DNA of 64,000 nt, taken from positions 9,910,632 through 9,974,631 of the forward strand of contig OX457057.1 in NCBI GenBank assembly GCA_949752795.1, given 5' to 3'. Under the pieces are notes generated by a model, which saw only the letters and a list, made by a program, of their open reading frames with translations, was not told the DNA's origin and did no database searches. Each line of letters opens with the position of its first letter. The stretch's first letter is position 1. The position numbers and the translations under genes are program-made. Shown piece by piece: positions 11,296-23,079 of the stretch. This stretch comes from Hyperoodon ampullatus. Taxonomy: Eukaryota; Chordata; Mammalia; Artiodactyla; Ziphiidae.

Positions 11296-11640
11296 TACCA
11301 CAGGATGCTCAAGCATAGGTTTCTGGTGATAGTAAGAGACTCCATGGTGGCTACCATCTACTTCTTGAGGTCCTTGAATACATATGGGGCAGATCCAGCC
11401 TGGGTCATGGTCTGTGGTGACAGTGTGGGTGGGGGCGTGGCAACAATACTCTGTCAAAACCTTGTGGACAGTTCTGATCTCCCCAAGATCCGTGCTCAGA
11501 TCCTGATCTACGCCGCTCTCCAAGCCCTGGATTTCCAGCCTCCTTCTTATCAGCGGAACAAGGACATTCCACTGCTCAGGCAGAATTTGGCCTTCTACCG
11601 TTGGTGTGGTTACCTGGACATCAGCCCCTCCTGGGGCAGT
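11296..11640 (+). pseudogene. AADACL3: AADACL3 last exon, 5' part (nucleophile motif retained)
   Basis: Open for about 115 codons and clearly AADACL3-like: VATIYFLRSLNTYG, VMVCGDSVGGGVA and KIRAQILIYAALQALD. The GDSVGG nucleophile elbow is intact. Homology starts at the tac of 11296, but the base pair expected to be the acceptor AG just before it reads 'ga'; an alternative AG lies at 11302-11303, seven bases in. After LDISPSW the sequence no longer matches the family. Weak matches (KLKP, LEV) reappear near 11745-11790, suggesting internal loss or scrambling rather than a clean cut. Confidence 0.82.
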
Positions 11641-11811
11641 CATCCCTGGGGTGGAAGGTGGGGTCAACTCCACCTGGTGCTTGGATGGGCATGGAGGATG
11701 GAGGGAGTGCTCCCTCACATTAACACTTACTCCACTATACAAGCTAAACTGAAGCCTGAGTCAAGGTCCTTGGAAGTGGCAAGAGATGTCAAGGACCACT
11801 GGGCAAGTTGA

Positions 11812-13119
11812 CCACCTGCCACTTAGGAATAAAAATTCCTTTGAAAGGGATGGCCCAGGCTCTCATGCTGGCCCCATCTGGCCTTCAGGAGGCTCTGCTC
11901 CTGGTTGGCCAGTGGTTTTTATAGGCCAATATCCAAGTCTACTGCCCAATTCCCCATGTTTGCCCTTACCTTGCTTTCAGTTGAAAGTTCATGCTGAAAC
12001 ATGGGACAGAGAGGAATCCCATTGGATGGCTTCTTGGTCCATTCACAGCAGGAAGACCAGCTTTGTTGGAGAAATAGGACCCACTCACTGAAAGCACATA
12101 TTTTGGTGGCCACTCAGCTGTTGGGGAGCACTGTCTCTTCTGAGACAGGCCTCCGAGTTGAGTCTGGGTAGGTTCCCCTCCTGGATTGTTGTCTTGATTC
12201 ACCCCTGCCTCTGGAGATAGGTAGAGGGACATGAGCTGGCCTTCTGGAAATTTGGGTGGTCGGCTCTTCTACAGTGGGCTGGTGAGGAGTGGGTGAGCCA
12301 CAGGAAGATGGTGCCCAGTGGAGATGAGTGGGTTACACTTTCGTGTCCGGAAGAACTGTTGGGTGGGCTCATTTCTGAAGCTGCTTCCTTCTGCAGATCG
12401 TGGGAGAAATAAAGCACTTTCACCCCCAATGGCTGGTTTGATCTGGAGACCCAATGCTCATCTCTTCTCCTTTACCAATGCATTGCTATCCTTCCTGAAG
12501 CCCGTCATGAGGCTCAGGGAATGGAAAAGGGATAGGAATAAATGTTCCCTGAGAGCCAGCTGCATGCCAGGCTCTGTACTGGGCTGTTTAAATCTACCAC
12601 CTCAATGTGATGAGAAACACATGTGCTGGGTTGCTGCCCAAGCATTTTATAGTATGACAGCCCTGCTCACATCCAGAGTCTGGACATTTTGATAAAGACC
12701 CGAGCTTAGGATTCCTACCACAAGTTCCTGCTTTGCTTTGCCCTGGTCACCTTTTAAAATAACCACTTAGAGTTGAGCCTGTGAAAAGTTAGTGACGTCC
12801 ACCCCAGTCACCTTAGAAGGAACAGGTGCTTGCTTGCTGCCCTGCTGGCCATATCCTGCTCACTCATGACCTGGAACAGAGGACTGCTCTCCCCACTGCT
12901 CATGAAAAATAATAAATCTTGTTACTTTACCTCCTTTGTGTGACTGTCTTGAAACTGCACCTTCAGTTGAAATGACCCCTGGGTTTTTGCTTCCCCAGAG
13001 CAGGAGTTCAGATGTGGGGTGGGGGAGCTCCCTGCTGACCCCATGTGGATGGCTTGTGCCCTCTCATTCATCAGGTCATCATCTGCATAGTCTTAATTTA
13101 ATATACCAGCTACACCGGT
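11812..13119. other. Region downstream of AADACL3 relic
   Basis: No convincing C-terminal AADACL3 coding sequence here. An AATAAA at 12408-12413 could be the old polyA signal, but nothing else supports it. The rest is unassigned. Confidence 0.4.
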
Positions 13120-13435
13120 CCTCCCCTGCCATATGTGCCTCACATGAATTCTACAAAGTGGGTATTCTTTTTAAAATAATTTATCTATTTTATACATATT
13201 AGTGTATATATGTCAATCCCCATCTCCCACTTCATCCCACCATCCCCCAAAGTGGGTATTCTTAAGCCCACTTTACAGATGAGAAAACTGAGGCCCAGAG
13301 ACATTAATAACAATACTTATTTCCTGACCCTTTCCAGTCAGGCTCAAGGCCAGCTGATTCAGTAGTTTACCCAAGGCTGTGTAGTTGGCCGGGCACTGAG
13401 CATTGCAGCCCTGGTCTGTCTGACAACAAACTTTT
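13120..13435 (-). repeat. MIR SINE, antisense, split by a tiny L1
   Basis: Antisense MIR: 'cccactttacagatgagaaa' and 'actgaggcccagagacatta' lie to the right of a short L1 insertion; the continuing 5' side lies left of 13170. Confidence 0.75.
13170..13247 (-). mobile_element. 78-bp L1 3'-end insertion with 16-bp target-site duplication
   Basis: Antisense L1 3'UTR piece ('tattttatacatattagtgt', 'atatatgtcaatccccatct'). Flanked by perfect direct repeats 'caaagtgggtattctt' at 13154-13169 and 13248-13263, so it is a genuine, extremely 5'-truncated L1 insertion. Confidence 0.9.
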
Positions 13436-13762
13436 TCTGCTGAGCTCTATGGTCCACTAGCTCTTTTCTTTCCTATCATTCAGAATTAAAATGAGAGACA
13501 CGACTGAGCCACATGACCTTATGTGAGTCATTTCCCATCCAGCTGGGTGTCAGCCTCCCTCTGATCTGAATTAGACTGATAACGTCAAGTCTTTTTGCCA
13601 TCATTTTTTGTTTGTTTGTTTTGCTTCCTTGACTGTAACTTTCTCTAAGTCTGAATGGCTTTGGAATTGGTAACTATAGCCCACTCCAGGAATGCACAGC
13701 TGATGTGCCCCACTAATACGGCTCAGGAGAGATGGACACCTCCATACCTTTAAGCCCAGGTG
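13436..13762. other. Unassigned intergenic sequence
   Basis: Nothing recognisable beyond a short (TTTG)n run near 13605-13622. Confidence 0.4.
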
Positions 13763-13777
13763 CTCCGGGAGTGTTTT

Positions 13778-13976
13778 TTTTTTTTGTGGTACGCGGGCCT
13801 CTCACTGTTGTGGCCTCTCCTGATGCGGAGCACAGGCTCCAGACGCGCAGGCTCAGCGGCCATGGCTCACGGGCCCAGCCGCTCCGCGGCATGTGGGATC
13901 TTCCCGGACCGGGGCACGAACCCGCGTCCCCTGCATCGGCAGGTGGACTCTCAACCACTGCGCCACCAGGGAAGCC
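13778..13976 (-). mobile_element. CHR-2-type SINE, antisense, 15-bp TSD
   Basis: Poly-T then 'gcgggcctctcactgttgtg' through 'gcgccaccagggaagcc'. Perfect flanking repeat 'ctccgggagtgtttt' at 13763-13777 and 13977-13991. The perfect TSD and low divergence indicate a relatively young insertion. Confidence 0.95.
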
Positions 13977-13991
13977 CTCCGGGAGTGTTTT

Positions 13992-14724
13992 CTCAGTAAG
14001 TTCCCAGGACTTTCGCTGGAAAGATCCGCCAGTTAGCCCGGGGCAAGTGCCATCAGATAGAAAATAACGTGTTGCATCCCAGATCGCTTTCTTTTGTCAG
14101 AAGGCAACCGAGGACAAGATCTTAGGGCAAAGTAGAAAAAAACTGTGTCCTCCTCAGGGTACTCCTCACCCCCACCCAGGAACTCCTTGACTGTCTGACC
14201 CCAGACCTTGTCTCCCTTTACCCCTGCAACCTCTGCTCCAGAGTGCCTGCCTGCTCTCTCCTCCTATCCTAGTACAGGTTAGGCTCCACTGCAGTGACAA
14301 GTGGCCCCACAGCCTCAGTGGCTTATGACAGTAAAGGTCTATTTCCTGCTCAGTTACCTATTACATGACCCTCAAAGGTCAGCGACAGTTCTGCTCCACA
14401 TTTGTCCACTCCTGGATACAGGCTCTATTTGAAATATCTCCAGTCTCATGGCAGAGGGAAAAAGAACCTGGCAACTCACACGCTGGCTCCCCAAGCTTCT
14501 GCTCAGCAGTGATGCTCACCTTTTCTGCTCACCTTTCGTTGGCCAGAGCAAGTCCTATGACCAAGCCTGATGTTGACAGAACAGGGAAGCATAATCCTCC
14601 CCGGAGAGGGGCGAGAGTTACTTTTGGACAACATTACAGCTTTCCACACTCTCATTCATAATATTTTCATTTCCATTCTACCTTAAAATTAATTTTAAAT
14701 TATGTAAGTGATACACAAATATAT
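13992..14724. other. Unassigned intergenic sequence
   Basis: No gene, RNA or clear repeat recognised. The segment around 14275-14650 has the feel of an old LTR or DNA element but I could not name it. Confidence 0.35.
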
Positions 14725-14860
14725 TCTCCTTTTATTTATTTATTCATTTTGGCCGTGCCACATGGCTTGCGGGATCTTACTTCCCAGACCAAGGAGAGAA
14801 CATGCATCCTCAGCAGTGAAAGCACAGAGTCCCAAACACTGGACCACCAGGGGATTCCCT
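14725..14860 (-). mobile_element. tRNA-derived SINE fragment, antisense
   Basis: (TTTA)n tail then 'catggcttgcgggatcttac' and 'ccaaacactggaccaccagg', the antisense end of a cetartiodactyl tRNA-type SINE. More diverged than the CHR-2 copies. Confidence 0.75.
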
Positions 14861-14869
14861 TTTTAAAAA

Positions 14870-15430
14870 AAATTCTCCGTTTAGAGATAAGGCTAAAGTC
14901 CCTTTTGACCACCCTCCCTCAACTCTATTCCTTTTTATCTGGATTCATCCACTGTTACCTTTTTTAGGGGGTGGAGCGTAGGTTTTCCAACCCTTCAAAA
15001 CCTGTTTCTATGCTTTCACATATGCAGATATGTACCCACAGAAAATATAGAGTATTATTTTGTGGGATGACTTTGACATATATTGTATATAACAGATACT
15101 ATTCCGTACATGTTGTGCCACTTGAGATTTTTTCACTCAACAACGTATCTTAGAAATCTAGCCTAGTAAACAACATAGATATATCTTGCTCTTTTTAGCT
15201 ACTGCATGGTATTCCATGGTATGGCATATTACAATTCTTAGCCATTCCCTAGTGGTGGACACATTTAGTCTCTTTCTAGTTTTTCACAAACAATTCTGTA
15301 GTGAACGTTCCTGCACATGCCCCCTTCTGCACTTGTGATTCTCTGTGATAGATTCAAGAAGGACTTTTGACCCTGCACAATTTTACATGTTGATAGATGC
15401 TACCAAGAAGCCTGTCCCGTTCCCTTTTTT
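14870..15430 (-). mobile_element. Old L1 ORF2 fragment, antisense
   Basis: Antisense L1 landmarks: 'ttttttcactcaacaacgta', 'gcatggtattccatggtatg', 'acaattctgtagtgaacgtt'. Highly diverged, no open frame. Confidence 0.55.
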
Positions 15431-16399
15431 TTCCTAGCAGGTCTCAGCTTTGGGGGAAGTAGTTGGATCGTAACCACCGATGCCAAAAGCAAAAAGAAAA
15501 TTGATTGGCTTGACAACTGGTCGAGTGGCATGGAGGTGGCTGGCAGGTCTGTATTTGAAAGGGAAAATTTCTTAACTCAATGAACCTTTCCAAGAATCAG
15601 TTGAGGAGTTTGGGCAGGCTGCAATATTGCTGGTGTGTTGCCTCTAACATTCTTGTCTCCATCTAACAAAGCAAAGGATGCAAGAGTCAGCAGATTGGCT
15701 CCTGTTCCCAGGTTGTCAAGGCTTGCTCTTGGCTAGAACACCCCTGCTCCAACATTGCAGCTGGTTTCTTGCAAATTGCTGTGCAAGGTTGAATCAATTA
15801 AGGCAGTGCCTGGGGCTCAGTTTTCAAAGCCCTTATCGTAGGAAAACCCCCACAAGAGTCTGACCTCCTTACAGTGAAACAGCTCCCTGCTATGTTATCA
15901 CCAAAGGATAGAACAGTTTTAATTTTAAGTTGAAGAGACACATTCTGGGTTTGTTGTTGCTGCCTGTGCAAAGCAGCTTCTGCAAAGCTGCTTCCAGGAG
16001 GCAGAGTGATGGAGGACACACGGTCTGGAATCAATTAGAGGCTCAATATTGACTTAACCTCCTAGTCCCTCAGTTTTCTTGCCTTGAAATGGGGATAATC
16101 ATATTGAATGCATAGGGGTGTTTGTGTAAAGCAGGCTGAATTGTTTTAAGTTGTGATTAGGCATCTGCTGTTCAAAAGATACAGTTACAGAGGTGCTGGT
16201 TATCAGACTCACAGCATATCCTCTGATGGGGATAACAAGCTGCTTTTGTGTTCAGGAATTCCCTCTTTAAAGAGAATCTAGAATTGTTCCCTTTGGGATA
16301 TTTCTGCCCTAATTTCCCAAATTTACTCCTCTAATATAGGGAAAGGCATGGATTTTGTTATTAAAATAAACTTGGTTTAGGCACAAAAGGAAGACAGGG
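15431..16399. other. Unassigned intergenic sequence
   Basis: Non-coding. Nothing recognised with confidence. Confidence 0.4.
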
Positions 16400-16625
16400 T
16401 TGAACATTTATTGATCCCTTATATGTGATAGGCGTTTTACGAAGTGCTTTGTAGGTGACATTTCACTGAATTCTCATAATCTTCTCTTATGAAGTACATG
16501 ATATTTACTCCCAATTTACAGATTAGGAAACCAAGCTGGCTTAAACCAGGAACTTGGCCAAAGTGAAACAGCTGGTAAGAGGTGGGGCTGGAAGTGGAAG
16601 CCAAGTTTGTCTGAGTACCCAGCAA
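16400..16625 (-). repeat. MIR SINE, antisense
   Basis: 'tactcccaatttacagatta', then 'ggccaaagtgaaacagctgg' and 'ggaagtggaagccaagtttg' in antisense MIR order. Confidence 0.75.
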
Positions 16626-17264
16626 CCCCCCACCCCATCCCGTTCCTTGTGCAATAACCCAAAGCTGATTGCCCACATTTAAGACATATTTCTAGGATGT
16701 ACTAGACCAGGAGAAGAGAAGTCAATTCATTATCCATCTTTGAGGTCTCACCATAGAAGGGTGCCACCTTCTGTGGAACTAGACCCTTGTCCTATGGGCA
16801 CAGAGTCTGCTGTAGCTCCTCCAGTGTGGTGCTGAGCACACAGTATTGTGATTGTTTAATGACCAAAAGTGTCTGCTCCTAAACTAGATTAAAGTGATCC
16901 CCAGTTTCTAATATGCACAGGTGATTGGAAAAGCAAGTGACAATCATCTCTGATGGAAGATAATATCATCCTAGACCTTACCATTTAGTTTTTCAGATAA
17001 CAGGCATACAAGAAGAGAAGTGCTAGCAACAGAAACCCACAGAAACAACGGTTAAAAAAAAAGAGGAAGCCAATGTAAAATAGCTCTGTTTAATATGTAG
17101 ATAAAATAGCTGTGCTGAGAATTTCCTAAGATGATTGAATGATTAAGTATTAAAAAGTATTTTATACTTTTCAACATACTTATCTTTATATACTTTTTAA
17201 ATATCTTTTGGGCAAAATCCTTAAACCATAAAATATTGACACAATAGAGGTGATCAACAATGCC
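16626..17264. other. Unassigned AT-rich intergenic sequence
   Basis: No gene recognised. The right part may be a decayed continuation of the old L1 that follows. Confidence 0.35.
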
Positions 17265-17688
17265 ACATTTTGGTTCTCTAAAAAGACTGATAAAATTGGT
17301 CAATATCTGATGAGACCAATAAAGAATAAAAGGAAAAAGCACAAAGAGTAAATACTAGGAATAAAAAGGGACTTCAGCACAGATCCTAGAAATATTAAAA
17401 AGATGATAAGAGGACATTATGAACAATGTATGACCCCAAATTTGAAATTTAGATGTAATGTGTAAATTCCTAGAAAAATACAACTCACCAAACTGACAAA
17501 AAAGGAAAGAGAAAAATCTGATTAGTTTTGTAACTAATAAAAGGTATTAAGTCTACAATGAAAAGCCTTCAAACAAAGAGAAATCTCCTGGCCCTGATGC
17601 CTTGACTTATTTAATATTCAGGGATGAAATACGTTAATCTTATGTAAACTTTCCTAGAGAATATAAAAAGTAGGCATATTCTTTTATG
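17265..17688 (+). mobile_element. Old L1 ORF2 fragment, sense, left half (split by a younger L1)
   Basis: Sense L1 ORF2 (fingers/palm region of reverse transcriptase): 'tttggttctctaaaaagact', 'aaatctcctggccctgatgc'. The element resumes at 23434, so it was one L1 before a younger L1 landed in it antisense. Confidence 0.75.
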
Positions 17689-20600
17689 AGGTTAACTTAA
17701 TATTTTTTAAATTTTTATTTATTTATTTTCTTATCAGTCATCCATTTTATACACATCAGTGTATACATGTAAATCCCAATTGCCCAGTTCATCACACCAC
17801 AAACCCCACCCCCTGCCGCTTTCCCCCCTTGGTGTCCATATGTTTTTTCTCTACTTCTGTGTCTCAATTTCTGCTCTGCAAACAGGTTAATCTGTACCAT
17901 TTTCTAGGTTCTACATATATGCATTAATATACGATATTTGTTTTTCTCTTTCTGACTTACTTCACTCAGTATGACAGCCTCTAGATGCATCCATGTCTCT
18001 ACAAATGACCCAATTTCGTTCCTTTTTATGGCTGAGTAATATTCCATTGTATATATGTACCACATCTTCTTTATGCATCGTCTGTCGATGGGCACTTAGG
18101 TTGCTTCCATGTCCTGGCTATTGTAAATAGTTCTGCAATGAACATTGGGGTGCATGTGTCTTTTTGAATTATGGTTTTCTCTGGGTATGTGCCCAGTAGT
18201 GGGATTGCTGGGTCATATGGTAATTCTATTTTTAGCTCTTTAAGGAACCTCCACACTGTTCTCCATAGTGGCTGTATCAATTTACATTCCCACAAACAGT
18301 GCAAGAGTGTTCCCTTTTCCCCACACCTTCTCCAGCATTTGTTGTTTGTAGATTTTCTGATGATGCCCATTCTAACTGGTGTGAGGTGATATCTCATTGT
18401 AGTTTTGATTTGCATTTCTCTAATAATTAGTGATGTTGAGCAGCTTTTCATGTGCCTCTTGGCCAACTGTATGTTTTCTTTAGAGAAACGTCTATTTAGG
18501 TCTTCTGCCCATTTTTGGATTGGGTTGTTTGTTTTTTTAATATTGAGCTGCATGAGCTGTTTATATATTTTGGAGATTAATCCTTTGTTTGCTGATTCAT
18601 TTGCAAATATTTTCTCCCATTCTGATGGTTGTCTTTTTGTCTTGTTTATGGTTTCTTTTGCTGTGCAGAAGCTTTGAAGTTTCATTAGGTCCCATGTGTT
18701 TATTTTTGTTTTTATCTCCATTACTCTAGGAGGTGGATTAAAAAATATCTTGCTGTGATTTATGTCAAAGAGTGTTCTTCCTATTTTTTCCTCTAAGAAT
18801 TTTATAGTGTCTCATCTTACATTTAGATCTCGAATCCATTTTGAGTTTATTTTTGTGTATGGTGGTAGGGGGTGTTCTAATTTCATTTTTTACATGTAGC
18901 TGTCCAGTTTTCCCAGCACCACTTATTGAAGAGACTGTCTTTTCTCCATTGTATATCCTTGCCTCCTTTGTCATAGATTAGTTGACCATAGGTGTGTGGG
19001 TTTATCTCTGGGCTTTCTATCCTGTTCCATTGATCTATATTTCTGTTTTTGTGCCAGTACCATATTGTCTTGATTACTGTAGCTTTGTAGTATAGTCTGA
19101 AGTCAGGGAGTCTGATTCCTCCAGCTCCGTTTTTTTGACTCAAGACTGCTTTGGCTCTTCGGGGTCTTTTGTGTCTCCATACAAATTTTAATATTTTTTG
19201 TTCTAGTTCTCTAAAAAATGCCATTGGTAAGTTGATAGGGATTGAATTGAATCTGTAGATTGCTTTGGGTAATATAGTCATTTTCACAATATTGATTCTT
19301 CCAATCCAAGAGCATGGTATATCTCTCCATCTGTTGGTATCATCTTTAATTTCTTTCATCAGTGTCTTATAGTGCTCTGCATACAGATCTTTTTTCTCCC
19401 TAGGGAGGTTTATTCCTAGGTATTTTATTCTTTTTGTTGCAGTGGTAAATGGGAGTGTTTCCTTAATTTCTCTTTCAGATTTTTCATCATTAGTGTATAG
19501 GAATGCAAGGGATTTCTGTGCATTAATTTTGTATCCTGCAACTTTACCAAATTCATCGATTAGCTCTAGTAATTTTCTGGTGACATCTTTACGATTCTCT
19601 ATGTATAGTATCATGTCATCTGCAAACAGTGACAGTTTTACTTCTTTTCCAATTTGTATACCTTTTATTTCTTTTTCTTTTCTGACTGCCATGGCTAGGA
19701 CTTCCAAAACTGTGTTGAATAATAATGGTGAGAGTGGACATCCTTGTCTTGTCCAGATCTTAGAGGAAATACTTTCAGTTTTTCACCATTGAGAATGATG
19801 TCTGCTGTGGGTTTGTCATATATGGCCTTAATTAAATTGAGGTAGGTACCCTCTATGCCCACTTTCTGGAGATATTTTTTTTATCATAAATGGGTGTTAA
19901 TTTTCTCAAGATTTTACTGCATCTATTGAGATGATCATATGGTTTTTACTCTTCAACTTGTTAATATGGTATATCACATTGATTGATTTGCATATATTGA
20001 AGAATCCTTGCATCCCTGAGATAAATCCCACTTGATCATGGTGTATGGTCCTTTTAATGTCTTGTTGGATATATTTGCTAGTATCTTGTTGAGGATTTTT
20101 GCATCTATATTCATCAGTGATATTGGTCTGTAATTTTCTTTTTTTGTAGTATCTTTGTCTGGTTTTGGTATCAGGGTGATGGTGGCCTCATAGAAGGAGT
20201 TTGGGAGTGGTCCTTCCTCTGCAATATTTTTGTAGAAGGATGGGTGTTAGCTCTTCTCTAAATGTTTGATAGAATTCACCTGTGAAGCCATCTGGCCCTG
20301 GACTTTTGTTTGTTGGAAGATTTTTAATCACAGTTTCAACTTCATTACTTGTGATTTGTCTGTTCATATTTTCTATTTCTTCCTGGTTCAGTCTTGGAAG
20401 GTTATACCTTTCTAAGAATTTGTCCATTCCTTCCAGGTTGTCCATTTTATTGGCATAGAGTTGCTTGTAGTAGTCTCTTAAGATGCTTTGTATTTCTGCG
20501 GTATCTGTTGTAACTTCTCCATTTTCATTTCTAATTTTATTGATTTGAGTCCTCTCCCTCTTTTTCTTGATGAGTCTGGCTAATGGTTTATCAATTTTGT

Positions 20601-21600
20601 TTATCTTCTCAAAGAACCAGCTTTTAGTTTTATTGATATTTGTTATTGTTTTCTTTGTTTCTATTTCATTTATTTCTGCTCTGATTTTTATGATTTCTTT
20701 CCTTCTGCTAAGTTTGGGTTTTGTTTGTTCTTCTTTCTCTAGTTGCTTTAGGTGTAACGTTAGATTGTTTATTTGAGATTTTTCTTGTTTCTTGAGGTAG
20801 GCTTGTATAGCTATAAACTTCCCTCTTAGAACTGCTTTTGCTGCATCCCATAGGTTTTGGATCGTCGTGTTTTCATTGTGATTTGTCTCTAGGTATTCTT
20901 TGGTTTCCTATTTGATTTCTTCAATGATCTCTTGGTTATTTAGTAACGTATTGTTTAGCCTCCATGTGTTTGTGGTTTTTACTTTTTTTCCCTGTAATTG
21001 ATTTCTAATCTCATAGCGTTGTGGTCAGAAAAGATGCTTGGTATCATTTCAATTTTCTTAAATTTACTGAGACTTGATTTGTGACCCAAGATGTGATCTA
21101 TCCCAGAGAATGTTCCATGTACACTTGAGAAGAAAGTGTAATCTGCTGTTTTTGGGTGGAATGTCCTATAAATACCAATTAAATCTATCTGGTCTATTGT
21201 GTCATTTAAAGCTTGTGTTTCCTTATTAATTTTCTGTTTGGATGATCTGTCCATTGGTGTAAGTGAGGTGTTAAAGTCCCCCACTATTATTGTGTTACTG
21301 TCGATTTCCTCCTTTAGAGCTGTTAGCAGTTGCCTTACGCATTGACGTGCTCCTATGTTGGGTGCATATATATTTATAATTGTTATATCTTCTTCTTGGA
21401 TTGATCCCTTGATCACTATGTAGTGTCCTTCCTTGTCTCTTGTAACATTCTTTATTTTGAAGTCTATTTTATCTGATATGAGTATTGTCACTCCAACTTT
21501 CTTTTGACTTCCGTTTGAATGGGATATCTTTTTCCATCCCCTCACTTTCAGTCTGTATGTGTCCCTAGGTCTGAAGTGGGTCTCTTGTAGACTGCATATA

Positions 21601-21817
21601 TTTTATTTATTTATTTATTTATTTTGCTGTACGCAGGCCTCTCACTGTTGTGGCCTCTCCCGTTGTGGAGCACAGGCTCTGGACGCGCAGGCTCAGTGGC
21701 CATGGCGCACGTGCCTAGCCGCTCCACGGCATGTGGGATCTTCCTGGACCAGGGCACGAACCCATGTCCCCTGCATCGGCAGGCGGACTCTCAACCACTG
21801 CACCACCAGGGAAGCCC
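21601..21817 (-). mobile_element. CHR-2-type SINE, antisense, inside the L1
   Basis: (TTTA)n tail, 'gcaggcctctcactgttgtg', ending 'accaccagggaagccc'. Flanking near-identical direct repeats 'gactgcatata' (21590-21600) and 'gacagcatata' (21818-21828). It interrupts the start of the L1 ORF2 endonuclease. Confidence 0.92.
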
Positions 21818-22759
21818 GACAGCATATATATGGGTCTTGTTTTTGTATCCATTCAGCGAACCTGTGTCTTTTGGTTGGAGCAATTAATCCATTCACAGTT
21901 AAGGTAATTATCGTTATGTATATTCCTATTACAATTTTCTTAATTTTTTGGGGTTTGTTTTTGTAGGTCCTTTTCTCCTCTTGTGTTTCCCACTTAGAAA
22001 AGTTCCTTTAGCATTTGTTGTAGAGCTGGTTTGGTGGTGCTGAATTCTCTTAGCTTTTGCTTGTCTGTAAAGCTTTTGATTTCTCCATTGAATCTGAATG
22101 AGATCTTTGCTGGGTAGAGTAATCTTAGTTGTAGGTTCTTCCGTTTCATCACTTTAAGTATATCATGTCACTCTCTCTGGCTTGTAGAGTTTCTGCTGAG
22201 AAATCGGCTGTTGACCTTATTGGAGTTCCCTTATATGTTATTTGTCATTTTTCCTTTGCTGCTTTCAATAATTTTTCTTTGTCTTTAATTTTTGCCAATT
22301 TGATTACTATGTGTCTCAGCATGTTTCTCCTAGGGTTTACCCTGTATAGGACTCTCTGCGCTTCCTGGACTTTGGTGGCTATTTCTTTTCCCATGTTAGG
22401 GAAGTTTTCGACTATAATCTCTTGAAATACTTTCTCAGGTCCTTTCTCTCTCTTCTCCTTCTGGGACCCCTATAATGCGACTGTTGTTGCGTTTAATGTT
22501 GTCCCAGAGGTCTCTTAGGCTGTCTTCATTTCTTTGCATTCTTTGCTCTTCATTCTGTTCTGCAGCAGTGAATTCCACCATTCTGTCTTCCAGGTCACTT
22601 ACCTGTTCTTCTGCCTCAGTTATTCTGCTATTGATTCCTTCTAGTGTAGTTTTCATTTCAATTATTGTATTGTTCATCTCTGTTTGTTTGTTCTTTAATT
22701 CTTCTAGATCTTTGTTAAACAGTTCTTGCATCGTCTCGATCTTTGCCTCCACTCTTTTT

Positions 22760-23079
22760 TTTTTTTCTAAGAAGATGTTGGGGGTAGGAGTTTTTATTAA
22801 TTAATTCATTTATTTTTGCTGTGTTGCACCTTTGTTTCTGGGAGAGGGCTTTCTCTAGTTGTGGCAAGTGGGGGCCACTCTTCATCGTGGTGCACGGGCC
22901 TCTCACTATCGTGGTCTCTTTTGTTGCCGAGCACAGGCTCCAGACATGCAGGCTCAGTAGTTGTGGCTCTCGGGTCCAGTTGCTCTGTGGCATATGGGAT
23001 CCTCCCAGACCAGGGCTCAAACCCGTGTCCCCTGCAATAGCAGAGAGATTCTCAACCATTGCGCCACCAGCGAAGCCCC
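22760..23079 (-). mobile_element. CHR-1-type (long) SINE, antisense, inside L1 ORF1
   Basis: Longer tRNA-derived SINE with 'ctttctctagttgtggcaag' upstream of the shared core and ending 'gcgccaccagcgaagcccc'. Perfect flanking repeat 'tgcctccactcttttt' at 22744-22759 and 23080-23095. It splits the L1 ORF1 frame. Confidence 0.93.

Larger units (their letters stand above)
5069..11811 (+). pseudogene. AADACL3: AADACL3 pseudogene (arylacetamide deacetylase-like 3), decayed
   Basis: The family comprises ER membrane-anchored serine hydrolases of the AADAC/hormone-sensitive-lipase class, with an HGGG oxyanion motif, a GDSxGG nucleophile motif and C-terminal Asp and His. Three exon-like blocks match AADACL3 better than AADACL4: exon 1 (5069-5236), exon 2 (7892-8107, with IFEKL..CSMPQF and VKLYQPK) and the start of the last exon (11296-about 11640, with GDSVGGG and KIRAQILIYA). 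A 1-bp deletion near 8080 destroys HGGG and yields a stop at 8096-8098. I could not find the short third exon (about 70 bp in relatives), and the last exon loses homology after about residue 113. The catalytic Asp/His region is absent. Human order AADACL3-CFAP107-PRAMEF12 is kept. Loss of enzyme function is strongly supported; a truncated transcript is still possible. Confidence 0.87.

Noticed and set aside
11990..12060. Possible remnant of the AADACL3 catalytic His region ('ttggatggcttc')
   Set aside because: Only a dozen bases resemble the family and the surrounding reading frames do not; too weak to call.
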